Below are positions 26,373 through 34,788 of a DNA stretch of 64,000 nt, in pieces (position 1 is the stretch's first letter; every line of letters begins with the position of its first letter). Made by a program: the position numbers and the translations under genes. Location of the stretch: NCBI RefSeq assembly GCF_947072515.1, contig NZ_CAMTIG010000009.1, forward strand, positions 1-64,000, read 5' to 3'. The notes below the pieces were generated by a model, which was not told the DNA's origin, made no database searches, and worked only from the letters and a program-made list of their open reading frames with translations. Source of the stretch: an uncultured Clostridium sp. (GTDB lineage: Bacteria; Bacillota; Clostridia; Clostridiales; Clostridiaceae).

Positions 26373-27071
26373 ATGTTAAAAAAGATGAATAATATAGATA
26401 TGGGAAAAAGTGATTTAGGTTGGCTTCAAAGTTCATTCCATTTCTCTTTTGCAGAATATTGGAATCCATATAATATGGGATTTGGAAAACTTAGAGTTTT
26501 AAATGATGATTTAGTAAAACCAGGAACAGGGTTTGATACACATCCACATCAGAATATGGAGATTATTTCATATATTGTTTCAGGAGAAATAACTCATGGA
26601 GATAGTATGGGGAATAAAAGAAGTCTTACTAGAGGAAATGTTCAGTATATGAGTGCTGGAACAGGAGTGTTACATAGTGAACATAACTATGGAGATGAAA
26701 TGTTAAGACTTTTACAAATATGGATTTACCCAGATAAAGCTGGATATACACCTAATTATGGAGATTATGAATTTGATTGGAGTTTAAGAGAAAATAAATG
26801 GCTTAATATCGTTTCAGGAAAATCAGGAAATGCTCCAATTAAAATAAATCAAGATGTAAATGTATATGTATTAGCTTTAGATAAAGATAAGGAAATAGAA
26901 TTTGAAGTTAAACAAGGCAGACAAGCATATTTAGTTCAAATAGAAGGTAAGGCAAAGATAAATTCAGTTGAACTTGATGCAAAAGATGCATTAGAGATTG
27001 TTGAAGAAGATATAAAAATAGTTGCAGAAGAAAAATCTCACTTTATTGTAATAGAAATGAAAAAAGAATAA
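26373..27071 (+). CDS. Pirin-family cupin protein
   Basis: A 232-residue bicupin. The N-terminal cupin has the metal-binding set in THPHQNMEIISYIVSGEITHGDSMG (two early His, one later His, then the Glu in a following strand) and the signature LTRGNVQYMSAGTGVLHSEHN. Pirins of the YhhW type are metal-dependent quercetin dioxygenases or redox-linked regulators. ATG 26373 is preferred, with AAGGAG eight bases upstream; the GTG at 26364 lies inside that site. It is preceded by a MarR operator and followed by an azoreductase. Confidence 0.92.
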   Translation: MLKKMNNIDMGKSDLGWLQSSFHFSFAEYWNPYNMGFGKLRVLNDDLVKPGTGFDTHPHQNMEIISYIVSGEITHGDSMGNKRSLTRGNVQYMSAGTGVLHSEHNYGDEMLRLLQIWIYPDKAGYTPNYGDYEFDWSLRENKWLNIVSGKSGNAPIKINQDVNVYVLALDKDKEIEFEVKQGRQAYLVQIEGKAKINSVELDAKDALEIVEEDIKIVAEEKSHFIVIEMKKE

Positions 27072-27203
27072 TTTATACTTTAATATTACTAATGATTGAG
27101 TGAATAAAGATTTTAAATTTAGAAAAAAATATAGATTAATGGTGGAAAAATGATTAAAGGAATAATTAAATTTTTTAAAAATAATGGAAAAGAGGAAAAG
27201 AAT

Positions 27204-27839
27204 ATGAAAAAAGTATTATATGTAACAGCAAACCCAAAGGCAGAAAACAAATCATTTGGATTACAAGTAGGAAGAAAGTTCATTGAAGAATATAAAAGAT
27301 TAAACCCAGAAGACGAAGTAACTGAAATAGAAGTGTATGATGTAAATGTACCTTTAGTTGATAGAGATATTTTATCAGCATGGGATAAACTTGCAAACGG
27401 AAGTGAATTCTCTGATTTAACAAAAGAAGAAAGTGAAAAACTTACTAGATTTAATGAGTTTACTGAACAATTTATGTCAGCAGACAAGTATGTATTTGTA
27501 ACACCAATGTGGAATTTAGGAATTCCAGCAATGATGAAAGCTTATTTAGATACAGGAGTAGTAGCTGGAAAGACATTTAAATATACTGCGAATGGACCAG
27601 TTGGATTATTAGAAGGTAAAAAAGCAGTTCATATTCATGCAACAGGTGGAGTATATTCTGTAGAACCAGGTAAATCAGTGGAACACAGTGATAGTTATGT
27701 TAGAACTATAGCTAACTTTATTGGAATTAAGGATATTCAAAGCATTTTAGTTGAAGGAATGGCATATTCACCTGATAAAGCAGAAGAAATAAAAGATAAA
27801 GCTATAGAAAAAGCTATAGATGTAGTTAAAACTTTTTAG
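27204..27839 (+). CDS. azoR: FMN-dependent NADH azoreductase / quinone reductase
   Basis: A 211-residue flavodoxin-fold protein of the AzoR/acpD family. FMN loop 1 is VLYVTANPKAENKSFG, FMN loop 2 is VFVTPMWNLGIPAMMKAYLD (a hallmark), and loop 3 is IHATGGVYS. It reduces quinones and azo compounds by two electrons using NADH. ATG 27204 has AGAGGAAAAG upstream and matches the family start; an in-frame ATG at 27150 (after GGTGG) would add 18 residues. Together with MarR and pirin it forms a probable electrophile-stress group. Confidence 0.92.
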   Translation: MKKVLYVTANPKAENKSFGLQVGRKFIEEYKRLNPEDEVTEIEVYDVNVPLVDRDILSAWDKLANGSEFSDLTKEESEKLTRFNEFTEQFMSADKYVFVTPMWNLGIPAMMKAYLDTGVVAGKTFKYTANGPVGLLEGKKAVHIHATGGVYSVEPGKSVEHSDSYVRTIANFIGIKDIQSILVEGMAYSPDKAEEIKDKAIEKAIDVVKTF

Positions 27840-27901
27840 ATCTTAAAAATAAAAAAATGGAAAATACTTGAAATTTAAAACCCATAAGAATATAATGTAT
27901 T

Positions 27902-27949
27902 TAAAGCTATTTCTTTGTGATATGGACAGAGAAATAGCTTTAATTTTTT
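27902..27949 (+). terminator. Intrinsic terminator of azoR
   Basis: TAAAGCTATTTCT (27902-27914) pairs with AGAAATAGCTTTA (27930-27942), followed by ATTTTTTG. Confidence 0.85.
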
Positions 27950-27977
27950 GTGTATAAAAATAGAAAGGAGTGAATTT

Positions 27978-29267
27978 ATGAGAAATATAAAAATTGCATT
28001 GCTTGGGTTTGGAAATGTTGGAACAGGGGTATTTAAAATATTTAATACAAATAGAGAGGAGATTTTTAAACGTTCTGGATGTAATATAGAAATAAGTAAA
28101 ATATTAGTCAGAGATAAAGAAAAAGAGAGGAGTGTATATGCCCCTAAAGAACTGTTTACAACAGATTTTAATGATATTTTAGAGGATGATGACATTAAAA
28201 TTATAGTAGAAGTTATGGGTGGAGTTGAAAGTGCAAAAGAATATATTCTTAAAGGAATGGAGAAAAGAAAGCACATAGTTACAGCAAATAAAATGCTTTT
28301 AGCCCTTGAAGGAGATATTCTTTATAGGAAGGCTGATGAAAATAGCGTAGGATTAAATTATGAAGCTAGTGTAGCTGGTGGGATTCCTATAATTGGTGGG
28401 ATAAATGAGGGGCTTGCAGCAAATAAAATCCAAAGTCTTTATGGAATAATAAACGGAACTACTAACTATATTTTAAGTAAGATGCAGTTTGAAGGGAAAG
28501 CTTTTGAAGAAGCCTTAATGGAAGCAAAGGAAAAGGGATATGCAGAAGCAGATCCAACATCAGATATAGAAGGATACGATGCGCAATATAAGGTAGCAAT
28601 TTTAGCTTCATTAGCATTTGGAACAAAGATAGATGTAAAGAATGTATATAGAGAAGGAATTTCTAAAATAACTAAAAGTGATATAGATTGTGCAAATGAA
28701 TTTGGCTATGTAATAAAACTATTAGGAATAATAAAGGAAGTAGATGATGAGTTAGAGCTTAGAGTACATCCAACTATGATTTCTAAAAGGCATCCTTTAG
28801 CAAATGTTAATGATTCATTTAATGCTATATTTGTTAAAGGAAATGCAGTAGGAGATTTAATGTTTTATGGAAAAGGTGCAGGAGATTTACCTACAGGAAG
28901 TGCTGTTGTAAGTGATATAATTTCAATAGTTAGAAATAATATTGTAATAGAATCAGAAGAATTAGTAACTAAAAATAATCTATGGAAGAGAAGAATAAGA
29001 GAGTTTAAGGATATTGAAAGCAAATATTATACAACTATATCAGTAGAAGATAAAATAGGGGTCTTGGGTAGAGTAACTACTGTTTTTGGAGAAAATAATG
29101 TAAGTGTAAAGTTTATTGCACAAAGAGAGGTAAAGGATAATTTTATAAAGCTTGTAATAACTACACATGAGACAAAAGAGAAAAATATAAAAGTGGCAAT
29201 TAAAAAATTAAAGGAATTAGAGAAGATTTGTACTATTCATAATGTGATTAGAATAGAGGAAGTTTAA
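27978..29267 (+). CDS. hom: Homoserine dehydrogenase
   Basis: It reduces aspartate semialdehyde to homoserine, the branch to threonine and methionine. The 429-residue protein has an N-terminal Rossmann motif (IALLGFGNVGTGVFK), the catalytic-domain signature VAGGIPIIGGINEGLAANKIQ followed by GIINGTTNYILSKM, and a C-terminal ACT domain (about 345-429) that usually mediates threonine feedback. ATG 27978 has AGAAAGGAG nine bases upstream; the TTG at 27948 is therefore not used. It is monocistronic between two terminators, with no thrB or thrC beside it. Confidence 0.95.
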   Translation: MRNIKIALLGFGNVGTGVFKIFNTNREEIFKRSGCNIEISKILVRDKEKERSVYAPKELFTTDFNDILEDDDIKIIVEVMGGVESAKEYILKGMEKRKHIVTANKMLLALEGDILYRKADENSVGLNYEASVAGGIPIIGGINEGLAANKIQSLYGIINGTTNYILSKMQFEGKAFEEALMEAKEKGYAEADPTSDIEGYDAQYKVAILASLAFGTKIDVKNVYREGISKITKSDIDCANEFGYVIKLLGIIKEVDDELELRVHPTMISKRHPLANVNDSFNAIFVKGNAVGDLMFYGKGAGDLPTGSAVVSDIISIVRNNIVIESEELVTKNNLWKRRIREFKDIESKYYTTISVEDKIGVLGRVTTVFGENNVSVKFIAQREVKDNFIKLVITTHETKEKNIKVAIKKLKELEKICTIHNVIRIEEV

Positions 29268-29272
29268 GAAAA

Positions 29273-29303
29273 TGAAGAGCTTTTTTTAAGGCTCTTTATT
29301 TAA
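29273..29303 (+). terminator. Intrinsic terminator of hom
   Basis: AAGAGC (29275-29280) pairs with GCTCTT (29290-29295), followed by a T-rich run. Confidence 0.65.
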
Positions 29304-29476
29304 TTTTCTTTTTATAAAATGAATAGAAAAGAAATAAAGTATTAAAAAAAATACTTAAAAGAAAATAAAATGATAACGTATAAACAACAATATAGCTAGT
29401 AAATTCAGTAGAAAAAGGAATAAAAAAAATATATAAATAGGTAATTACTTATATAAAGTATAAAATAATAAGTAAA

Positions 29477-29505
29477 TTGACATATTCTCTAATAGAGAAT
29501 AAGAT
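29477..29505 (+). promoter_or_regulatory. Promoter of the chromate-transporter pair with an operator-like palindrome
   Basis: TTGACA (29477-29482), a 17-base spacer and TAAGAT (29500-29505). The spacer is filled by TATTCTCTA-A-TAGAGAATA (29483-29501), a perfect 9+1+9 palindrome, typical of a repressor site. No regulator gene is adjacent. Confidence 0.75.
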
Positions 29506-29551
29506 GAATAAGGATTTATAAATAAATTAGAGTTTTTTAGGAAGTGATAGA

Positions 29552-30103
29552 ATGAAAGAATTAATCCAATTGTTTTTAACATTCTTAAAAATAGGCGCAA
29601 CTACTTACGGTGGTGGTTATGCAATGATAGGAATTATGGAAAACGAAATTATAATAAAAAAAGAATTTTTAGATATAGAAAGTTATATGGATATTATTAC
29701 AGTGTGTCAAAGTTTACCGGGGCCATTAGCAATAACATCTACAGCATTTATTGGATACAGGCTTAAAAAGTTTCCAGGAGCTATAGCATGTCTTTTAGGA
29801 ATGCTTATTCCTTCTTTTATAATTATATTTTTAGTAGCAACAATATTTATGAAATTTGAATCAAATATTTATGTACAACATGCTCTAAAAGGTATAAAAG
29901 CAGTTGTTCCAGTACTTGTATTTATAGCAGTTATAAAGTTTTGGAAAAGACTTAATAAGAATATACATAACATTTTATTTGCAATAATAATGTTTATTGC
30001 ATTAGAATATTTTAAAGTAAATCCAGCATTAATTATTATTTTTTCTGCCATCTATGGAATTGTTGTATATGGAGTTAAAGGAAAAAAGGATGGTGAAGAG
30101 TAA
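29552..30103 (+). CDS. chrA: Chromate transporter, N-terminal-type half (short-chain CHR)
   Basis: A 183-residue membrane protein with about five helices. The CHR motif TTYGGGYAMIGIMENEII is near the N-terminus and the conserved segment VCQSLPGPLAITSTAFIGYRL follows. Short-chain CHR proteins work as pairs that together equal one full ChrA. The start has GGAAGTGATAGA upstream. Its TAA overlaps the ATG of the second half by one base, so the two are coupled. Substrate chromate is the family name; sulphate-like oxyanions or another substrate are possible in clostridia. Confidence 0.88.
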   Translation: MKELIQLFLTFLKIGATTYGGGYAMIGIMENEIIIKKEFLDIESYMDIITVCQSLPGPLAITSTAFIGYRLKKFPGAIACLLGMLIPSFIIIFLVATIFMKFESNIYVQHALKGIKAVVPVLVFIAVIKFWKRLNKNIHNILFAIIMFIALEYFKVNPALIIIFSAIYGIVVYGVKGKKDGEE

Positions 30104-30627
30104 TGGGTGTGATAATAAAATTATATTTAGCATTTTTAAAAATAGGAGCATTAGCCTTTGGTGGTGGATATGCAATGCTTCCTTACATAAAAACTGTTTT
30201 AGTAAACCAAAATCATTGGCTTACAGCTGAAAAGTTAAACTCATACATAGGACTTGTACAAATTTCACCAGGACCATTCACAACAAATTTATCTGTATAT
30301 GTAGGATTTAAAACAGCAGGTATTTTAGGAGGTCTTGCAGCACTTTTAGGTATAGCAACAGTACCATTTTTATTAGTAACAGTTGTTTATTTAATATTTA
30401 GTAAGGTTCAGCATGCAACAGCATGGCAAAATGCCTTAATAGGAATGAAACCTGCAATCATAGCTCTTATACTTAGCGCTTTAATTTCAGTTTCAGGAGT
30501 AGATGTATTTCATATAAGAGAAATAATAATAACAGCTGTTGGGGCGTACTTGCTATTTGTAAGGAAGGTTCAACCAGTATATATTATTATTATTGCAGCA
30601 GTACTTGGAATAATATTATACATGTAG
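30103..30627 (+). CDS. chrA: Chromate transporter, second half (short-chain CHR)
   Basis: A 174-residue partner of the preceding protein, with GALAFGGGYAMLPYIK and LVQISPGPFTTNLSVYVGFK as the matching CHR motifs, followed by four or so hydrophobic helices. The two halves are antiparallel-type paralogues. Translation is coupled through a TAATG junction. A terminator follows, so this is a two-gene operon under the palindrome-containing promoter. Confidence 0.88.
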   Translation: MGVIIKLYLAFLKIGALAFGGGYAMLPYIKTVLVNQNHWLTAEKLNSYIGLVQISPGPFTTNLSVYVGFKTAGILGGLAALLGIATVPFLLVTVVYLIFSKVQHATAWQNALIGMKPAIIALILSALISVSGVDVFHIREIIITAVGAYLLFVRKVQPVYIIIIAAVLGIILYM

Positions 30628-30658
30628 AAATTAAAGTATAAATAAAAATAAGAAATTT

Positions 30659-30689
30659 TAATAAGGTGTTTAATTACATCTTATTTTTT
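30659..30689 (+). terminator. Intrinsic terminator of the chrA pair
   Basis: AATAAGGTGT pairs with ACATCTTATT (one wobble), followed by TTTTTGC. Confidence 0.8.
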
Positions 30690-30916
30690 GCATTTTTATA
30701 CAAAAATATTTAAAATCTGTTTCAAATAAAACTAGGTAATGAATTTTTTTAACAAAAAGGGCGAAAATTTATATTTATATTAAGAAAATACGATATATAC
30801 TAAAATAAATTTAGTTAAATGATATAATGATTAAAAGATTTTAAAAAATCTTTTAGGGTTTGTAAAAAATAAGTAAGGCTTTAAGTTACAGAATAAAACA
30901 AAACACAGGAGGATTT

Positions 30917-31933
30917 ATGGTAATATTAATACCTGCATACAAACCAGATGAAAAATTAATAGAGTTGATAAAAAATATAAAAGAAAAATGTGACTATAAG
31001 ATAGTAATTGTTGATGATGGTAGTGGTATAGAGTATGCTGAAATTTTTAAGAAGGCAGAGAAGCAAGGCTGTTATATAGTAACACATGAAGAGAATAGGG
31101 GAAAAGGCAGAGCATTAAAAACGGGATTTAATTATATAAAAAATTTAAATGATATTCAGGGAATAGTTTGTGCAGACTGTGATGGACAGCATTTACCAAA
31201 GGATATTATAAAAATTGGGAATGCTATAAAATTGCATAAAGATTGTATAATATTAGGATCAAGAAAATTTACGGGGAAAGTTCCTTTAAGAAGTAAGCTT
31301 GGAAATACAGTAACAAGAGGATTGTTTACTATAATAAGTGGGATAAAAATACATGATACGCAAACTGGATTAAGAGGATTTTCGATAGATATGATTCAGT
31401 GGCTTACAGAAATTAAAGGTGAGCGATATGAGTATGAAATGAATATGTTATTAGAGGCAAAGAGTCTTAATTATGGGTTTATTGAAATAGATATTGAAAC
31501 TGTTTACTTAGAAGAAAATAAGAGTTCTCATTTTAATCCAGTAAAAGATTCTATAGCTATTTATTTACCAATAATAAAATTTAGTATTTCATCAATAATT
31601 TCAGCAACAATAGATTACGTTTTATTAGGAGTAATATTACTTATGACGAAAAATCTATTTTTGGCTGTAGTTGGAGCAAGACTTTGTAGTGCAACATTTA
31701 ATTACTTAGCAAATAGACTAGTTGTATTTAATAAAAATAATAAAGATAAAATGTATAAATCTTTATGGAAATATGCATTGTTAGCAGCTTTTATAATGCT
31801 ACTTAATTATGTAGTTATATACTTCTATATAAATGAATTAAAATTAAATTTATATGTAGCAAAAGTACTAACAGAAGTTACAATATATTTCTTTAGTTAT
31901 ACAGCACAAAAAAGATTTGTATTTAGAAGATAA
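30917..31933 (+). CDS. Glycosyltransferase family 2 fused to a GtrA-like membrane domain
   Basis: A 338-residue protein. Residues 1-215 are a GT-A glycosyltransferase with VILIPAYKPDEKL, IVIVDDGSG, CADCDGQH (the DxD-like metal site) and DTQTGLRGFS, typical of dolichol/undecaprenol phosphate sugar transferases. Residues about 220-338 are four helices of the GtrA type, ending in a YTAQKRFVFRR tail. It probably makes an undecaprenyl-phosphate sugar and moves it across the membrane for wall or teichoic acid glycosylation. CAGGAGG lies ahead of the ATG. Confidence 0.9.
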   Translation: MVILIPAYKPDEKLIELIKNIKEKCDYKIVIVDDGSGIEYAEIFKKAEKQGCYIVTHEENRGKGRALKTGFNYIKNLNDIQGIVCADCDGQHLPKDIIKIGNAIKLHKDCIILGSRKFTGKVPLRSKLGNTVTRGLFTIISGIKIHDTQTGLRGFSIDMIQWLTEIKGERYEYEMNMLLEAKSLNYGFIEIDIETVYLEENKSSHFNPVKDSIAIYLPIIKFSISSIISATIDYVLLGVILLMTKNLFLAVVGARLCSATFNYLANRLVVFNKNNKDKMYKSLWKYALLAAFIMLLNYVVIYFYINELKLNLYVAKVLTEVTIYFFSYTAQKRFVFRR

Positions 31934-32007
31934 ACTTAGAATATTTAGTTCTCATTTTTTATGGAGTATAATGTAAAATAATATATTTAAATAAAAAGGA
32001 GAGAAAA

Positions 32008-32268
32008 ATGAAAGATTATAGAGACGAAGATATAGAATATGTAAGAAAAGAAGCAGAAACTTTATATGAATCTATGTTTTCAGATACTGAAATATTAGAC
32101 AGTAAAAAGCAAGTTTATGGAATGATTTTCAATAATATAAAGATGATATTTGGTTGTCAGATTGGTGGCATTGAAAATCTAGAGTTAAGTAAAGATGAAA
32201 TAAAAAAAATTATTAAAGATGTAGTTGATAATAACAAAAGAAAGTTAAATTATAAAAAAGATTTATAG
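32008..32268 (+). CDS. Small hypothetical protein (86 residues)
   Basis: A charged, helical 86-residue protein with an acidic N-terminus (MKDYRDEDIEYVRKEAETL) and a central hydrophobic segment (YGMIFNNIKMIFGCQIGG). I do not recognise a family. A good AAAGGAG precedes the ATG and a terminator follows, so it is a real single-gene unit. It lies upstream of the PIN/kinase/vWA/PP2C cassette but is separated from it by that terminator. Confidence 0.65.
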   Translation: MKDYRDEDIEYVRKEAETLYESMFSDTEILDSKKQVYGMIFNNIKMIFGCQIGGIENLELSKDEIKKIIKDVVDNNKRKLNYKKDL

Positions 32269-32278
32269 AGTAAATTAA

Positions 32279-32308
32279 AAAGAATTCTTTTAAGGATTCT
32301 TTTTTTTA
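32279..32308 (+). terminator. Intrinsic terminator after the 86-residue gene
   Basis: AAGAATTC pairs with GGATTCTT (one wobble), followed by TTTTTTTA. Confidence 0.75.
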
Positions 32309-32380
32309 TAGATAATTAAGAAATTTTATATTATTTTTGCATAGATATTAAAAGAAGAAAAAAATTTATGGAGGGAAAAA

Positions 32381-32923
32381 ATGAATAAATGTGAGGAAAT
32401 AAAAAAGGAGAAAGCTGAATTATTAGAAAGCAATTCAAACTTAAATGAGCTTATAGATTTAGATGAAATTACTAAGGGATATAAAATTTTCACTAATATA
32501 GATTCTTTAAGACATGAAAAGGCATTTGAGTTTTTTAGTAAACTTTCAGAGAGTTTAGTGAAGAATAACAATAAGCTTCTTATACCGTTAAAAGGAATAA
32601 GAATAATGGAAGATAATTCAGACAGCTTAGATTTAGAAGAAGGATTAGAATGGAAAAAAGGGATAGATATATTAAAAAATATCCAAGAAAATGGAGTGCT
32701 AGATGTGAGAGGAGAGGAAACAGATGGGCATTTGAATAATTTAATTCAATATGTTTTTGCAAAGCATAGAATAAGTAATAATTTATTATTACTAACACAA
32801 AATGAAAATTTAGCTTATGACATATTAGAACTTAATAAATCTAGGACTGTAAGAGGAAATAAAATTGAAGTCTATAAAATAAATGGAAAAGGAAATGCTG
32901 AAAGGTTTGAAACTAACAGTTAG
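32381..32923 (+). CDS. PIN-like domain protein of the kinase/vWA/PP2C cassette
   Basis: A 180-residue protein. The order YKIFTNIDSLRHEKA, KLLIPLKGIRIM, acidic GEETD (about 111-115) and LLLLTQNENLAYDILELN then VRGNKIEVYKI follows a PIN domain, as in PIN-like genes placed next to TerY-P modules. Usual catalytic acids look partly replaced (Asn39 before Asp41; LTQN rather than LTQD). It may be a weak or inactive nuclease, or an RNA-binding relic. GGAGGG lies ahead of the ATG. It overlaps the kinase gene by 29 to 41 bases in another frame. Confidence 0.6.
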   Translation: MNKCEEIKKEKAELLESNSNLNELIDLDEITKGYKIFTNIDSLRHEKAFEFFSKLSESLVKNNNKLLIPLKGIRIMEDNSDSLDLEEGLEWKKGIDILKNIQENGVLDVRGEETDGHLNNLIQYVFAKHRISNNLLLLTQNENLAYDILELNKSRTVRGNKIEVYKINGKGNAERFETNS

Positions 32924-34094
32924 AGTACTAGCAAAGCATTTAGCTAAAACAGATGAAGAAATGTTGTTTATGTTAAAAGAGGTAGGCATTTTAGTAGAAA
33001 ACTCAGATAGTCCATTAACAAATGTGCAAATATATAGTTTAAAAAGATATATAAAAGAAATTAAATTTAAAGAAAGAAGAGAAAAAAGAATATATGTGTA
33101 TGTTAAGGGAAAAAAGTATGAATTAAAAGAAAAGATTGGTGATGGCGGAGAGGGACAGGTTTATAAAATAGAGAATAAAAAAGTTTGTAAAATTTACAAT
33201 AAAGTAGATAAGTTAAAAGAAGAAAAATTAAGATTAATGATAGATAGAAATCTTGAGTATGAGGGAATATGTTTTCCAAAAGATATTGTATACAACTTTG
33301 AAGGCGAAGTTATAGGATATATTATGAATGAAGCAAAAGGGGTTGAAATGCAGAAATCTTTAATGGGAAAAAAACAAATAGAAGAATATTTTCCAAGTTT
33401 AAAAAAAAGGGATATGGTAGAACTAGGAGTGACTATTCTTAAAAAGGTTGAATATTTGCATAAACAAAAAATCATTTTAGGAGACATTAATCCAAGAAAT
33501 ATTTTAATTTGTTCACCGAGAGAAGTTTATTTTGTGGATACAGATAGCTATCAAATAGAAAGTTTTCCATGTTGTGTTGGAAGTACTGTATATACAGCTC
33601 CAGAAATACAAAGAAGAGATTTCAATAATTTTTTGAGGAGCTATGGAAATGAGAATTTTGCAATAGCAACTCTTTTATTTATGATAATGGTTCCAGGAAA
33701 ACCACCTTACTCAAAAAAGAATGGGGAGGATATTGTAAAAAATATTTTGAATATGGATTTCTCATATCCAATGAAAGATGGAGAAAATGAAAATATTCCA
33801 GAGGGATTATGGCAATATTGTTGGAGTCATTTACCATTATATATAAAGAGGGCTTTTTATAAAACATTTAAAAAAGGTGAAGATTATAATAAGGAAAAAG
33901 AGAGGATAGATGCTTCTAAATGGAGAACATATATGGAGAAGTATTTAAAATTTATTGATGAGGGAAAAATAGAAAAAAATGATGAAATGTCTTTGGAAAT
34001 ATTTCCAACAAGATATAAAAAACAAAAAGAAGAAATTGATTATGAAGAAGAAGGAAAGTATAGATTGATTTTCAGAAAATTACTTAATATTTAG
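32883..34094 (+). CDS. Unusual protein kinase with IF2-N-like N-terminus (TerY-P type)
   Basis: A 403-residue protein. Residues 10-60 (VRVLAKHLAKTDEEMLFMLKE then GILVEN) resemble an IF2-N helical module. Residues 78-330 are a kinase: GDGGEG loop (86-91), Lys103, a catalytic LGDINPRNIL (Asp201, Asn206) and a metal loop DTDSYQI in place of DFG. This DTD-type loop and the GDxNPRN form are typical of kinases in vWA-PP2C triads. ATG 32883 and 32895 are both possible; AAAAGGAA precedes the latter. Likely phosphorylates partner proteins in the cassette. Confidence 0.82.
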   Translation: MEKEMLKGLKLTVRVLAKHLAKTDEEMLFMLKEVGILVENSDSPLTNVQIYSLKRYIKEIKFKERREKRIYVYVKGKKYELKEKIGDGGEGQVYKIENKKVCKIYNKVDKLKEEKLRLMIDRNLEYEGICFPKDIVYNFEGEVIGYIMNEAKGVEMQKSLMGKKQIEEYFPSLKKRDMVELGVTILKKVEYLHKQKIILGDINPRNILICSPREVYFVDTDSYQIESFPCCVGSTVYTAPEIQRRDFNNFLRSYGNENFAIATLLFMIMVPGKPPYSKKNGEDIVKNILNMDFSYPMKDGENENIPEGLWQYCWSHLPLYIKRAFYKTFKKGEDYNKEKERIDASKWRTYMEKYLKFIDEGKIEKNDEMSLEIFPTRYKKQKEEIDYEEEGKYRLIFRKLLNI

Positions 34095-34104
34095 GGGGAA
34101 AAGG

Positions 34105-34788
34105 ATGTTAGAAGAATTATTAAAATTAGAGGATTTAGTTAATAATCCAACAGCAAGAATACCAGTATGTTTATGTTTAGATACAAGTGGATCTATGGAT
34201 GGAAAGCCGATTAAAGAATTAAATGATGGAATAAAACTTTTTTATGAGGCTATTGAAGAGGATGAAATAGCAAAATATTCTGCGGAAGTTTCTATTGTTA
34301 AGTTTGGTGGAGATGCTAAATGCATAGAAGGATTCTCTAGTTTAGAAAATAGACAGATTGGAGGAAGTTTAAATGCTATAGGGGGAACTCCAATGGGAGA
34401 AGGTGTAAATATAGCTTTAGATTTATTAGAAGAAAGAAAAAAAGAGTATAGTGAAAATGGAGTAGATTATTATCAGCCATGGTTAGTTTTAATGACAGAT
34501 GGACAACCGAACGGACTAAGAAAAGAGCTAGAAAGAGCTATCGAAAGAGTAAATAAACTTGTAGATGATGGAAAACTTACTGTATTCCCAATAGCAATTG
34601 GTGAAAATGCAGATATTAAGGTTTTAGAGAGATTTTCAAAAAATAGAAAGCCTTTAAAATTACAAGGACTTAGATTTAAAGAGTTTTTTGCATGGCTTAG
34701 TAAAAGTGTTAGCAATACTTCAAAGTCTATGGTAGGAGATAAAATAAAATTAGATATAGAAGGCTTAAAAGGATGGGCAGAATTATAG
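34105..34788 (+). CDS. TerY-like von Willebrand factor A protein
   Basis: A 227-residue single vWA domain. A complete metal-ion-dependent adhesion site is present: LDTSGSMDG (Asp26, Ser28, Ser30), Thr95 in GGTPMGEG and Asp132 in LMTDGQPNG. This is the layout of TerY. Cytoplasmic: no signal or membrane segment. In TerY-P triads such proteins are thought to be the hub whose partners are phosphorylated and dephosphorylated. GGGGGAAAAGG precedes the ATG; it is eleven bases after the kinase and abuts the phosphatase. Confidence 0.88.
   Translation: MLEELLKLEDLVNNPTARIPVCLCLDTSGSMDGKPIKELNDGIKLFYEAIEEDEIAKYSAEVSIVKFGGDAKCIEGFSSLENRQIGGSLNAIGGTPMGEGVNIALDLLEERKKEYSENGVDYYQPWLVLMTDGQPNGLRKELERAIERVNKLVDDGKLTVFPIAIGENADIKVLERFSKNRKPLKLQGLRFKEFFAWLSKSVSNTSKSMVGDKIKLDIEGLKGWAEL

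Noticed and set aside
27948-27977. TTG start for homoserine dehydrogenase, ten residues upstream
   Set aside because: The extension overlaps the preceding terminator and contains the AGAAAGGAG ribosome binding site of ATG 27978.
27840-27977. T-box or threonine-attenuator leader before hom
   Set aside because: The structure present is a simple intrinsic terminator of azoR. No T-box sequence, specifier or Thr-codon-rich leader peptide was seen.
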